From an uncultured Eubacteriales bacterium (GTDB taxonomy: Bacteria; Bacillota; Clostridia; Christensenellales; Borkfalkiaceae): a DNA stretch of 13,837 nt. The stretch spans positions 1 to 13,837 of the forward strand of contig CAJLLH010000018.1 in assembly GCA_905207385.1 (NCBI GenBank), given 5' to 3'. Positions 6,676 to 13,090 of the stretch are shown here, piece after piece. The notes beneath the pieces are model-generated. The model saw only the letters and a list, made by a program, of their open reading frames with translations. It made no database searches and was not told the origin of the DNA. The position numbers were made by a program, and so were the translations under genes. How positions within the stretch are numbered: the first letter of the stretch is position 1; each line of letters starts with the position of its first letter.

Positions 6676-8391
6676 TCAGTTTTTGAAAACGTTTGCAAAA
6701 GCCGCCGCGCGCCTTGACTGTTCTTCGGCAGTTTTTTCAAGTTTTTCGCGCTCGTCGCTCATCCTCTCCATCTCGCTGTCGATGCGAGCTATGTCCTGCT
6801 CCAGCCGCAGAATATCCTGCGAGGCGGTGCGCACGTTGCTTTTCATTCCGGCATAGCTTAAAAAAGCCGCCAGAAGGCACATAGCCGCCATGCCAAGTCC
6901 TACGTAAAGAATTATGAGCACCTTGGTAAGCAGCCCTATAAGCCCGAAAAACAGCGCCACGAAAACGACCATTGCGCCCATAAGCTTTAAAATGAGTTTG
7001 GGGTCGGAAGCCGCCGTTTTGCGCGCGCGTTCAAGCTTTTTGAAAGTTTTTTCGCGGTCGGCGGCGGCACGCTTACGCTCTGCAGCCAGCGCGGCAAGCC
7101 TGCCGCGCGCGTCAGATTCGGCTTTTTTGCTTTCGGCGGCAAGTTCGCCGCAACGAAAGGCGCACATCTTGCGGTAAGACGCCACCTTCGCGAGCACTTC
7201 TCCGTCGCCGTACCTTTCGGCATTTTTTAAATTGCGGTCAGTTTTCAGCGTAAGCGCGTCCTGATAAGTTACGTTCTGAGCGGCAAGACCCGCGCTGTAC
7301 GCGTTGCGTTCGGCAAGGAAACACCCCCACCACGCTTCGCCGCAGCAATCGTCAGTATCCAGCACCTGCAAAAATTTGGTGTTTGCGCTTTCGTACATTT
7401 CGTCGGAAAGGTCGCGCCACGCGCGCGAAAGAAGCGCCGCGCTTGCCTGCGGTCTGCGGGAAACAGTATCAGCGTCCTTGCGTGAAAATTTGGCTTCGAG
7501 CGCGTCCGCAAGCTCCGTTTCGTACCCGCCCAAGGGGTATTTTGCAAGGTTTATGCCCTGTTGCGAGCGAAGAAAGGGCGGAAGCTGCGACGCGGAAATG
7601 TTTTTGAATACCGCACAGCACGCGCCGTTAAGGTGCTCTTCCTGCTCTCTGTCGCGGAAGCGCGACCACTCGTTTTTTACCCAAGGCGCGTTTATGTTTT
7701 CTTCGCTGAACGCCACGAGAATGAAAAATTTACAGCTGTAAAGCGCCTTGTAAATTATAGGCTCGAAGTCTTCGCCGAGGCGCGACTTCAAAGTAATTTC
7801 CGAAAAGAAAGTTTTTATGTTGCGGCGGGTGAGCTCGTCGTAAATTCTGCGCGCCGCGGTTCGCTCTTCGGTAGGCGCACCGTTTTGGTCTGCGGAACGG
7901 TAGCAGATAAATACGTCGAAGTCCTCTTCGTCCGCAAGCCTGCGCTTTATGTCGCGCTGAAGCCTTGATATTACCGCCGCGCGCGCTCTGTATGCCTCAG
8001 CCTGAGCTTCGCCCGCATACTTTTCGGCGGCAATAAAATCTTCGTCCTGGGTAAATTCTTTTTCCACCGTTCTGCGGCACGTGGGAACAAGAAGCCCCGT
8101 GCGCGAATCGCGCACGTATTCTATGCCGTAACGGCTTAACGCAAGCCCCCAGTGTGCTTCGGCATCTTCGGGGTTTCTTTGCGTGATTAAGGTATATTCG
8201 CGAATGGCGTCGTCAAAATCGCACGCCAAGCGCATAGCGTTTGCGCGGTTGAGCGCAAGAATAAGCGCCTCGGTTTTCGACGACGAAAAATTGTATGTGT
8301 TGCCGCAATAAGGGCACACCGCGGAAAGTCCGTCAGCCGAATACCGCAACGAGCCGCCGCAGGTTTCGCAAGTCAGAACAGCACTTTGCAT
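6676..8391 (-). CDS. Zinc-ribbon/TPR/TIR protein with membrane hairpin (TIR-1)
   Basis: A 571-residue protein. In order: a zinc ribbon (C8, C11, C26, C29), a TPR-like helical stretch (about 45-90), a TIR domain (about 157-300), a second TPR-like stretch (about 318-362), a basic coiled coil (about 415-460), two transmembrane helices (about 467-513), and a final coiled coil (about 520-562). The TIR starts with DVFICYR and keeps the WVKNEW segment. Its Glu241 aligns by eye with the catalytic Glu of NAD-cleaving TIR domains such as SARM1 (KDWVHKE). NADase or NAD-derived signalling activity is therefore plausible. The ATG at 8391 has GGTGG 4 nt upstream. It lies between its paralogue and the AAA gene. 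The membrane hairpin would place the TIR on the inner face of the membrane, with the SPFH and ESCRT-III-like proteins. Domain calls are strong; activity is inferred. Confidence 0.85.
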   Translation of the reverse strand: MQSAVLTCETCGGSLRYSADGLSAVCPYCGNTYNFSSSKTEALILALNRANAMRLACDFDDAIREYTLITQRNPEDAEAHWGLALSRYGIEYVRDSRTGLLVPTCRRTVEKEFTQDEDFIAAEKYAGEAQAEAYRARAAVISRLQRDIKRRLADEEDFDVFICYRSADQNGAPTEERTAARRIYDELTRRNIKTFFSEITLKSRLGEDFEPIIYKALYSCKFFILVAFSEENINAPWVKNEWSRFRDREQEEHLNGACCAVFKNISASQLPPFLRSQQGINLAKYPLGGYETELADALEAKFSRKDADTVSRRPQASAALLSRAWRDLSDEMYESANTKFLQVLDTDDCCGEAWWGCFLAERNAYSAGLAAQNVTYQDALTLKTDRNLKNAERYGDGEVLAKVASYRKMCAFRCGELAAESKKAESDARGRLAALAAERKRAAADREKTFKKLERARKTAASDPKLILKLMGAMVVFVALFFGLIGLLTKVLIILYVGLGMAAMCLLAAFLSYAGMKSNVRTASQDILRLEQDIARIDSEMERMSDEREKLEKTAEEQSRRAAAFANVFKN

Positions 8392-8451
8392 AACTCCACC
8401 GTATTCAATCCGCACAAATCTTTATGCGCGGAAAGCAATTTCAATAATGTT

Positions 8452-10110
8452 TTATCTTCTGCCGCGAGGGCCGCCGAAACCCCTTCCGCCGAAGCCTCTT
8501 CCTCCGAAACCTCTGCCGTGCGGTCCGCCGAAAGGCCTTTTGGGGGGAGGGGGCGGAACGTGGCGGAATATCGGCGCGGGAGGACGCCTTTTGGGTCTTG
8601 CAAAGCGGTTGCCGAAAATGCCGCCAAGAATGCCGCCAGCCAGCGCGCCGCCAAAAAACGCCGCCGCTGAAGAGGCGTTTTGCGAACTGTAACCATTCGC
8701 GCCGCTATAAGTTTGCCGATTGTTCTGTCCGTAACCCGAACATTCGCGCCGTCTGCACTGTTCAAGGCTGAGCTTTAAAGCCGCGTTGCACTTTTCAGCC
8801 GTATCGACCACTTCGCGCTTGGCATCGGTAAGCATATGCGCCATTGCGGAGGTTGAATACCTTACCGCGTTTTTATAGTACGGAGAAGAAAAAATGTACA
8901 GAATATGTTCGTTAGCGGCAAGTCTGCGCGCGCACTCTTCAGAAGTAGTGCCCGAAGCCCATAGTCTGTTGCTTATTTCCTGAGCAAACTTTTTTGCGCT
9001 TTTTATGCCGCGTACTTCAAGCTCAGACATAAACGCGCCCAGCCAAGCCTCGCCGCAGTCGCCGTCGCAATCTATCGCTCTGCTGTAAGCCGCCGCGGCG
9101 GAAACATAATCCCCGCGGGAAAGCGCCTCCCTGCCTTCGTCCAGAATGGCGTTAAGTTCATCCGCAGACGAGCTTACGCCGCCCGCAAAAGCCGCGCCGC
9201 CTTCGGCGCGCGCTTCGCCTTCGCAAAGCAAAAGTTTAAGATTATCTGCTATATCCGTTTCGTACCCGCCTGCGGGGTAGTCGGCAACGTTAACCGCGCG
9301 CGGACGGAAGAACGCGGGCAATTCTGCCGCAATTATGTTTTTATATACGGCACAGCACCCGTCTGTCAGCCGCTCTTCATACGCTCTGTCGCAAAAGCGC
9401 GACCACTGGTTTTTAACGCGCGGGCGTGTTAACCCCTGTGCGCTGAAAACTATCAGAATGAAATATCTGCAACCGTAAAGCGCGGACTGAACGCTCGGTT
9501 CATTTTCTGCCGCACCGCACGTTTTGCCCGAATAAAAAACAGTAATTCCGCGCCTTTCAAGCTCGACGCCTAAGCGCTCCGCCGCGGCAACCTCCTCTCC
9601 GCCTTCGGGGTAACACATAAACACATCCGCGCACTTTCTGCCCGAAAGAGCTTTTACTTCGCGCTGAAGTCGGTCAATTTCCTCCGCCTTCTGACTGTAA
9701 GACTGCGCCTGAGCTTCGGGCGCGTATTTTATTGCGCACAGATAGTTTTCGTCCGATAATATGCTGCGTTCAATAACTTTGCGGCAGGTGGGAAAGAGTC
9801 CCCCCTTATTCTCGTCCGCGACGTATTCCACGCCGTAGCGGCTTAAAACAAGCCCCCAGTGCGCCTCGGCGTCTTCGGGGCAGCTTTCAAGAATAACCGA
9901 ATATTCGCGGGTCGCCTCTTCAAAGTCGCAGTTCTTGCGGTAGGCGTCCGCGCGGCTCAACGCAAGCAGTACGGCTTCGGTTTTTCCGCCCCTGAAATTG
10001 TATCTGTTGCCGCAGAACGGACAAGAAGCTTCGAGCCCGTCGGCAGAATATGTAAGCGGTCCGCCGCACGTGGGACACACGGCGGGATACGCGTATTTTT
10101 TATCCCTCAA
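8452..10110 (-). CDS. Zinc-ribbon/TPR/TIR paralogue with Glu-to-Gln change (TIR-2)
   Basis: A 552-residue paralogue of the next gene with the same front half: zinc ribbon (C12, C15, C30, C33), TPR-like stretch (about 50-95), TIR (about 160-295), and a second TPR-like stretch (about 325-360). In the TIR the segment equivalent to WVKNEW is RVKNQW, so the putative catalytic Glu is Gln235. The first strand reads DVFMCYPEG rather than FICYR. This suggests an inactive, regulatory TIR. The tail differs too: a glycine-zipper-like hydrophobic segment (about 485-500), a proline run, and three RGFGG repeats (533-547) ending in GPRGRR. The start is a TTG at 10110 with GGAGG about 7 nt upstream; no ATG fits better. 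It follows the ESCRT-III-like gene by 52 nt. A local duplication of the TIR gene followed by divergence is the simplest history. Confidence 0.83.
   Translation of the reverse strand: MRDKKYAYPAVCPTCGGPLTYSADGLEASCPFCGNRYNFRGGKTEAVLLALSRADAYRKNCDFEEATREYSVILESCPEDAEAHWGLVLSRYGVEYVADENKGGLFPTCRKVIERSILSDENYLCAIKYAPEAQAQSYSQKAEEIDRLQREVKALSGRKCADVFMCYPEGGEEVAAAERLGVELERRGITVFYSGKTCGAAENEPSVQSALYGCRYFILIVFSAQGLTRPRVKNQWSRFCDRAYEERLTDGCCAVYKNIIAAELPAFFRPRAVNVADYPAGGYETDIADNLKLLLCEGEARAEGGAAFAGGVSSSADELNAILDEGREALSRGDYVSAAAAYSRAIDCDGDCGEAWLGAFMSELEVRGIKSAKKFAQEISNRLWASGTTSEECARRLAANEHILYIFSSPYYKNAVRYSTSAMAHMLTDAKREVVDTAEKCNAALKLSLEQCRRRECSGYGQNNRQTYSGANGYSSQNASSAAAFFGGALAGGILGGIFGNRFARPKRRPPAPIFRHVPPPPPKRPFGGPHGRGFGGRGFGGRGFGGPRGRR
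8470..8514 (-). repeat. Three 15-nt tandem repeats encoding RGFGG
   Basis: Three in-frame 15-nt units (8470-8484, 8485-8499, 8500-8514) encode RGFGG three times near the C-terminus of TIR-2. The units differ at a few synonymous positions, so they are not a brand-new expansion. The tail is Arg/Gly/Phe-rich and probably disordered. Confidence 0.8.
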
Positions 10111-10162
10111 TTTTTAACCTCCGCCGCAAGGCATCTGACCGCGGCCGACTTGATTAATTGCG

Positions 10163-10747
10163 CTATATCTGCGCGTCAATTTTCTTTTTGAGCTCTTCAA
10201 GCTCTTTATCTATCGCCTCGTCGGAAAACTCGTCGCTGCCCGCGCGGGTTTCTATCATCTTTTCAATCTCGGCGTCGTCTGCGCTGCCCGACTGAGCCGC
10301 AACGGCAAAACTATCGCGGCTGGTTTCCATAAAGATATCCATCTGCTCGGCCTGTTTTTCGGCTTTGCCCATAGCAGTTTCAAACTGTTTCTGCACCTCT
10401 ATGAACTCCCTTTCGTCGGCGAGTTTTGCCATCTCTTTGCTTAAAACGCTCATTCCGCCCAGGAACTGCTTCGTCATAAGCGTCATATCCTTCATCTGCG
10501 AAGTAATTTCAAAATTCAGAAGCATTTCCTGTGCGCGTTTCTGCTGGAGAAGCGTCATTTTGTAGCCGGTAAGCGCAAGGTTATACTGCGCCTCCAGCCC
10601 GTTCTTTTTAGCCTGAACCGCCTTTTCCACGAACACCTTTTTCTGTTCTTCCAAAGCGTCTATCTGCTTGTTCATGCTGTACACGGTACGCTTTATAAGC
10701 CGCTTTTTTTCAAGCTCTTTTTCAATTTTACTTTTAAAAAGTCCCAT
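10163..10747 (-). CDS. ESCRT-III/Snf7-like protein with MIM1-like tail (A)
   Basis: A 194-residue, almost entirely helical protein. It begins MGLFKSK, like the short amphipathic starts of eukaryotic CHMP/Vps2 proteins. A basic helical hairpin follows (about 7-75), then Met-rich helices (SQMKDMTLMTKQFLGGMSVLSKEM at about 83-106, quoted as two joined parts), and FETAMGKAEKQAEQMD (about 122-137). The latter resembles the Vps2 region around ERQAEIMD. The tail becomes acidic and ends with DEAIDKELEELK (176-187), which fits the MIM1 pattern (D/E)xxLxxRLxxLK except for Ile at the first Leu and Glu for Arg. ESCRT-III proteins polymerise on membranes, and Vps4 binds such tails through its MIT domain. 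The ATG at 10747 has AAGGTGG about 8 nt upstream. PspA/Vipp1 are distant ESCRT-III relatives, but the Met-rich core and acidic MIM-like tail look more like Snf7/Vps2. The family call is by pattern, without a search. Confidence 0.72.
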   Translation of the reverse strand: MGLFKSKIEKELEKKRLIKRTVYSMNKQIDALEEQKKVFVEKAVQAKKNGLEAQYNLALTGYKMTLLQQKRAQEMLLNFEITSQMKDMTLMTKQFLGGMSVLSKEMAKLADEREFIEVQKQFETAMGKAEKQAEQMDIFMETSRDSFAVAAQSGSADDAEIEKMIETRAGSDEFSDEAIDKELEELKKKIDAQI

Positions 10748-10795
10748 TTTATTTTCCACCTTACAAGCGGTAATTGCGGCATATTGCCGCATCTT

Positions 10796-11395
10796 TTACT
10801 CAGTATCTGCCGAAGGTTCGGCTTTTTTATCCTCTTTTTTTGCGCTGCTTTGCATTTCGCCGTCAAGCTGCTCGCCCGTTTCAAACATTGCAAGAAGTTC
10901 GTCGTCGCGGTCGTTTACGCCGTATATGCGCTCGTTTTCTTCATACCCGCTCTGAATTTCGTTCCACGTATCGTCGGCGTCGGTGAGCACCTGTTCGCTG
11001 CGAACCTTGGTGTTGAGCGCCTTGTTGAGAAACTGCGCCAGTCCCTTCTGGTCGGCAAGGAGGTTGCCGAGCGCCACTTTGCCCGTTTTAATGAAAAATT
11101 CGTTGTCGTCGATAGTGCTTTTAAGCTTGCGCAGAAGCTTCATGTTGTACATAAGGTACATTGCGCGCCTTACGTCGGACTCATTTTCTTCGCGCAGGGT
11201 AGTTATTTTTTTGGCGTAAAACAGCTTGAGTTCGCGGTTGGTTTCCTTTTTGCCCTTTTCCATAAGTTCGTCTATGGTGCGGGCGCGCTCTTCTATTGCC
11301 GCCTCGGTATCGTTTTCCTGTTTTTCGAGGTTGCAGATGGCTTCAACCACGTCTTCGCGCTTCAATTTATCGTATTTGCTTCTGAAAGGCCACAT
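10796..11395 (-). CDS. ESCRT-III/Snf7-like protein without MIM tail (B)
   Basis: A 199-residue helical protein that appears to be a divergent partner of the next gene. It starts MWPFRSK, again an aromatic, basic amphipathic start. A long helical hairpin follows (about 12-98): NLEKQENDTEAAIEERA, then KKETNRELKLFYAKKI, then MYLMYNMKLLRKLKSTI. Further helices span about 100-155. The C-terminus (about 160-199) is acidic, then Lys/Ser-rich and probably disordered, with no clear MIM1 motif. If it is ESCRT-III-like, the pair resembles the split between a main filament subunit and a subunit that recruits Vps4. AGGGG lies about 6 nt before the ATG at 11395. It is 19 nt after the membrane-protein gene and 48 nt before paralogue A. 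A generic coiled-coil protein is the main alternative. Confidence 0.6.
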   Translation of the reverse strand: MWPFRSKYDKLKREDVVEAICNLEKQENDTEAAIEERARTIDELMEKGKKETNRELKLFYAKKITTLREENESDVRRAMYLMYNMKLLRKLKSTIDDNEFFIKTGKVALGNLLADQKGLAQFLNKALNTKVRSEQVLTDADDTWNEIQSGYEENERIYGVNDRDDELLAMFETGEQLDGEMQSSAKKEDKKAEPSADTE

Positions 11396-11414
11396 AATAT
11401 ACCCCTTTTAATTT

Positions 11415-11852
11415 TTACCTTTCGGTATGTACAGAACGTTCGGCGACGAGCACTTTTATGTCTTCAAGATACTTTTCCGCCTTGCCGCAACCCTCTTCGC
11501 CGCGCGTTTTGGTGAGTTCTATTTTTATATCGCCGAGCGCATTTTTAATTTTTTCGTCGATGACGGCTACTTCTTCGTCGGCGGAGGGCGTAAGGTACAA
11601 AAGCTTATCGTAAAGCCGTTCAAGTTTGGCAATCATATCGGGCTTGCCTTCCGCAAGAGCCTTTAAAACCTGAACGGTATGCGCGTTTTCACTGACCTCG
11701 TCGCGGCTTTCAAGCACCGTTTCGTCGGAACTTTTTCCGCGGCGGCGTATGAATATGAACGAAGCCAATATTACACCCGTAAAAGCTGCCGCAACGAGCA
11801 CTATTATAACAATTTCAACAGGCTCGAGCGACGCAAGCAAAGAATTTATCAT
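11415..11852 (-). CDS. Single-pass membrane protein with cytoplasmic helical domain
   Basis: A 145-residue protein I do not recognise. One transmembrane helix (about 12-35) is followed by RRRGK, so the roughly 105-residue C-terminal part should be in the cytoplasm. That part is rich in charged helices (about 55-85 and 92-138) and could be a coiled-coil or helical-bundle docking domain. It has no signal peptidase site and no catalytic motif. AGAGG lies about 6 nt before the ATG at 11852. It sits between the SPFH gene and the first ESCRT-III-like gene, so a membrane anchor or nucleator for the filament proteins is a reasonable guess, comparable in position to small membrane partners of PspA-type systems. 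Function is inferred only from context. Confidence 0.8.
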   Translation of the reverse strand: MINSLLASLEPVEIVIIVLVAAAFTGVILASFIFIRRRGKSSDETVLESRDEVSENAHTVQVLKALAEGKPDMIAKLERLYDKLLYLTPSADEEVAVIDEKIKNALGDIKIELTKTRGEEGCGKAEKYLEDIKVLVAERSVHTER

Positions 11853-11867
11853 TTTTTACCTCTTTTT

Positions 11868-11884
11868 AAGCGCAATCTGCGCTT
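11868..11884 (-). other. Stem-loop in the leader of the membrane-protein gene
   Basis: Perfect 7-bp stem AAGCGCA/TGCGCTT with a 3-nt loop directly upstream of the AGAGG ribosome binding site of the gene starting at 11852. No U-tract follows on the transcribed strand. It may affect translation or mRNA processing between the SPFH gene and the rest of the cluster. Confidence 0.4.
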
Positions 11885-11898
11885 TAATATTTAATTAA

Positions 11899-11912
11899 CC
11901 CGCATATATGGC
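11899..11912. repeat. Intergenic GCATATATGC-type motif, copy 2
   Basis: CCCGCATATATGGC in the gap between the SPFH gene and the membrane-protein gene, next to a GGCGCA/TGCGCC hairpin (11910-11934). It resembles the motifs at 6616-6636 and 13062-13078. Role unknown. Confidence 0.3.
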
Positions 11913-11943
11913 GCAACTAATTGCAAAATGCGCCGCAGATGCG

Positions 11944-12774
11944 TTAAAGTTTTGTACCGCAGTAAGCGCAGAAAGACGCGTCGCCTTTGTTAAGTTTTCC
12001 GCATTTTTTGCAGACTTTTCCGCCGCCGACCGGTCTGCCGCAGGCTGCGCAGAAGTTATCGCCCGCAGAATATGGCGCGCCGCAGAAGGGGCACACTCCC
12101 ACCGTTACCTCTCTTTCGCCGCGCGCGGAAATTATTGCCGCGATGTCTTCGTCGGAAATTATTACGCTGGCTATCGTGAAAGAAAAGATTTTAAGCCCGT
12201 AGTCTTCTTCAAACATTTTTGAAAGTTCGGGAAGAACTGACGCGGCGATTTCGTCCTTGTGCTCGCTTATTCTGTCGAACGAAAGCCCGCCTTCGCGCAT
12301 CGCCCGTGCGATTGCGGGTTCGACCTTGCTCATCATGCGCGTCGAAAGGCGTTCCTTAAGATCCTGAACGGTAAACTGTTTTTCCGCGCCGATTAAAACC
12401 ATGTACGCCTTGCGCGGGTTGCTTATCTGTACCTCGAACTCGCCGTGCGCGCCGACTTTGACGGGCACGTCAGTTTCGGGGTCGCGGAAGCAAAAACGCG
12501 ATTCTGTGCCCCACAAAACGTTGAGGCGCGCTGTTTTGGAAAGATATATAACCTCAACAAGCACGTTTTTGCTTTTGCGGCGCGACGACTGGTCAAAAAT
12601 TTCGTAACTGCCGCTGTTAAGCGTATCCATAAGCACGCCGTCTTTTATAAGAATGGCGTTGTGCGTTTCGGGCACGACGAGCTTTGCATCGGGCTCGAGC
12701 CCTTCCGCTGAAATTCTTTTAAAAAGCTCGGTATTGTCGCCCTCGTACTTTATTACCTGCAATTCCTTTGCCAT
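11944..12774 (-). CDS. SPFH-domain protein with two C-terminal zinc ribbons (YdjI-like)
   Basis: A 276-residue protein. Residues about 25-220 form an SPFH (stomatin/prohibitin/flotillin) type domain of the YdjI-like, virion-core-protein class: ETHNAILIKDGVL near the start and a helical part ending in DEDIAAIISARGEREV. Two zinc ribbons follow: C228/C231 with C242/C245, and C255/C258 with C269/C272. It has no transmembrane helix, so it probably works at the inner face of the membrane. In Bacillus subtilis a YdjI-type SPFH protein is encoded beside PspA, an ESCRT-III superfamily protein, so its place beside ESCRT-III-like genes fits known pairings. It is the first gene of the cluster, with GGGGAGG about 7 nt before its ATG and a promoter about 90 nt upstream. 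A role as membrane scaffold or sensor is likely; partners are inferred. Confidence 0.9.
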   Translation of the reverse strand: MAKELQVIKYEGDNTELFKRISAEGLEPDAKLVVPETHNAILIKDGVLMDTLNSGSYEIFDQSSRRKSKNVLVEVIYLSKTARLNVLWGTESRFCFRDPETDVPVKVGAHGEFEVQISNPRKAYMVLIGAEKQFTVQDLKERLSTRMMSKVEPAIARAMREGGLSFDRISEHKDEIAASVLPELSKMFEEDYGLKIFSFTIASVIISDEDIAAIISARGEREVTVGVCPFCGAPYSAGDNFCAACGRPVGGGKVCKKCGKLNKGDASFCAYCGTKL

Positions 12775-12861
12775 AAAATGACCTCCCCGCGCTCAGCGCG
12801 GAAATTTATGCTGCGGTCGGCCTTTAATAACCTGATATTAAGGCACACCGTTACATTATAT

Positions 12862-12890
12862 ATATTACCACACTGCGCGCATTTTGTAAA
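12862..12890 (-). promoter_or_regulatory. Promoter of the SPFH/ESCRT/TIR cluster
   Basis: Minus-strand -35 TTTACA (12890-12885), 17-nt spacer, -10 TAATAT (12867-12862), with TG one base before the -10 as in extended -10 promoters. The predicted start is about 80 nt before the SPFH ATG. It is the only reasonable promoter I found ahead of the eight-gene cluster. Confidence 0.55.
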
Positions 12891-12898
12891 GTACGGAA

Positions 12899-12972
12899 TT
12901 TTGAATGCCGCCCTGCGCCGCGCGCTGGGCGCAGGCACGCGCTCTGCGCCGCGCGCAGGGCGGCATTCAAAA
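12899..12972. repeat. 74-nt palindrome with perfect 20-bp arms
   Basis: Arms TTTTGAATGCCGCCCTGCGC (12899-12918) and its exact complement (12953-12972) flank a 34-nt GC-rich loop that contains a further GCGCAG/CTGCGC stem (12929-12934 and 12944-12949). No U-tract follows on either strand. It ends 9 nt before the cluster -35 box. It may be a repetitive extragenic palindrome, a small non-autonomous element or a regulatory cruciform/RNA hairpin. No second copy was seen in this window. Confidence 0.8.
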
Positions 12973-13026
12973 CCGCATAACTTTACGCAGCCATTATTTT
13001 TTTAGTTCGACACATTATTAAGATAA

Positions 13027-13050
13027 AAGACCGCCCCAAACGGCGGTCTT
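13027..13050 (-). terminator. Rho-independent terminator of the relQ-type gene
   Basis: A 9-bp stem AAGACCGCC/GGCGGTCTT with a 6-nt loop. On the minus strand it runs straight into TTATCTTAATAA, giving a U-rich tail. It lies about 40 nt after the stop at 13091 and separates that gene from the cluster. Confidence 0.85.
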
Positions 13051-13061
13051 GGCAAATGTTC

Positions 13062-13078
13062 GGGGCATATATGCGGTT
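13062..13078 (-). repeat. Intergenic GCATATATGC-type motif, copy 3
   Basis: The minus strand reads AACCGCATATATGCCCC between the synthetase stop and its terminator. It shares the CCGCATATATGCC core with the motif at 6616-6636. Role unknown. Confidence 0.35.
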
Positions 13079-13090
13079 CAATCGAATAAG

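Larger units (their letters stand above)
12775..13090. other. Intergenic region between relQ-type gene and cluster
   Basis: A 316-nt gene-free stretch. It holds the synthetase terminator (13027-13050), a GCATATATGC-type motif (13062-13078), a 74-nt palindrome (12899-12972) and the cluster promoter (12862-12890). A leader of roughly 80 nt precedes the SPFH start. No coding sequence is convincing here. Confidence 0.6.

Noticed and set aside
8470..8514. CRISPR-like repeats
   Set aside because: The 15-nt units are contiguous, in frame and encode RGFGG; there are no spacers or cas genes.
8373..8765. Minus-strand frame of 130 codons overlapping the end of TIR-2
   Set aside because: It overlaps the repeat-coding tail in another frame, has low-complexity translation and no ribosome binding site worth noting.
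10163..10747. Simple PspA/Vipp1 assignment for the coiled protein
   Set aside because: Met-rich middle helices, acidic tail and MIM1-like end fit Snf7/Vps2 better, and a Vps4-like ATPase is encoded in the cluster; a search is still needed to settle it.
10784..11515. Plus-strand open frame of 243 codons opposite the ESCRT-III-like and membrane-protein genes
   Set aside because: It is antisense to two genes with good ribosome binding sites and tight operon spacing, and its translation has no coherent domain.
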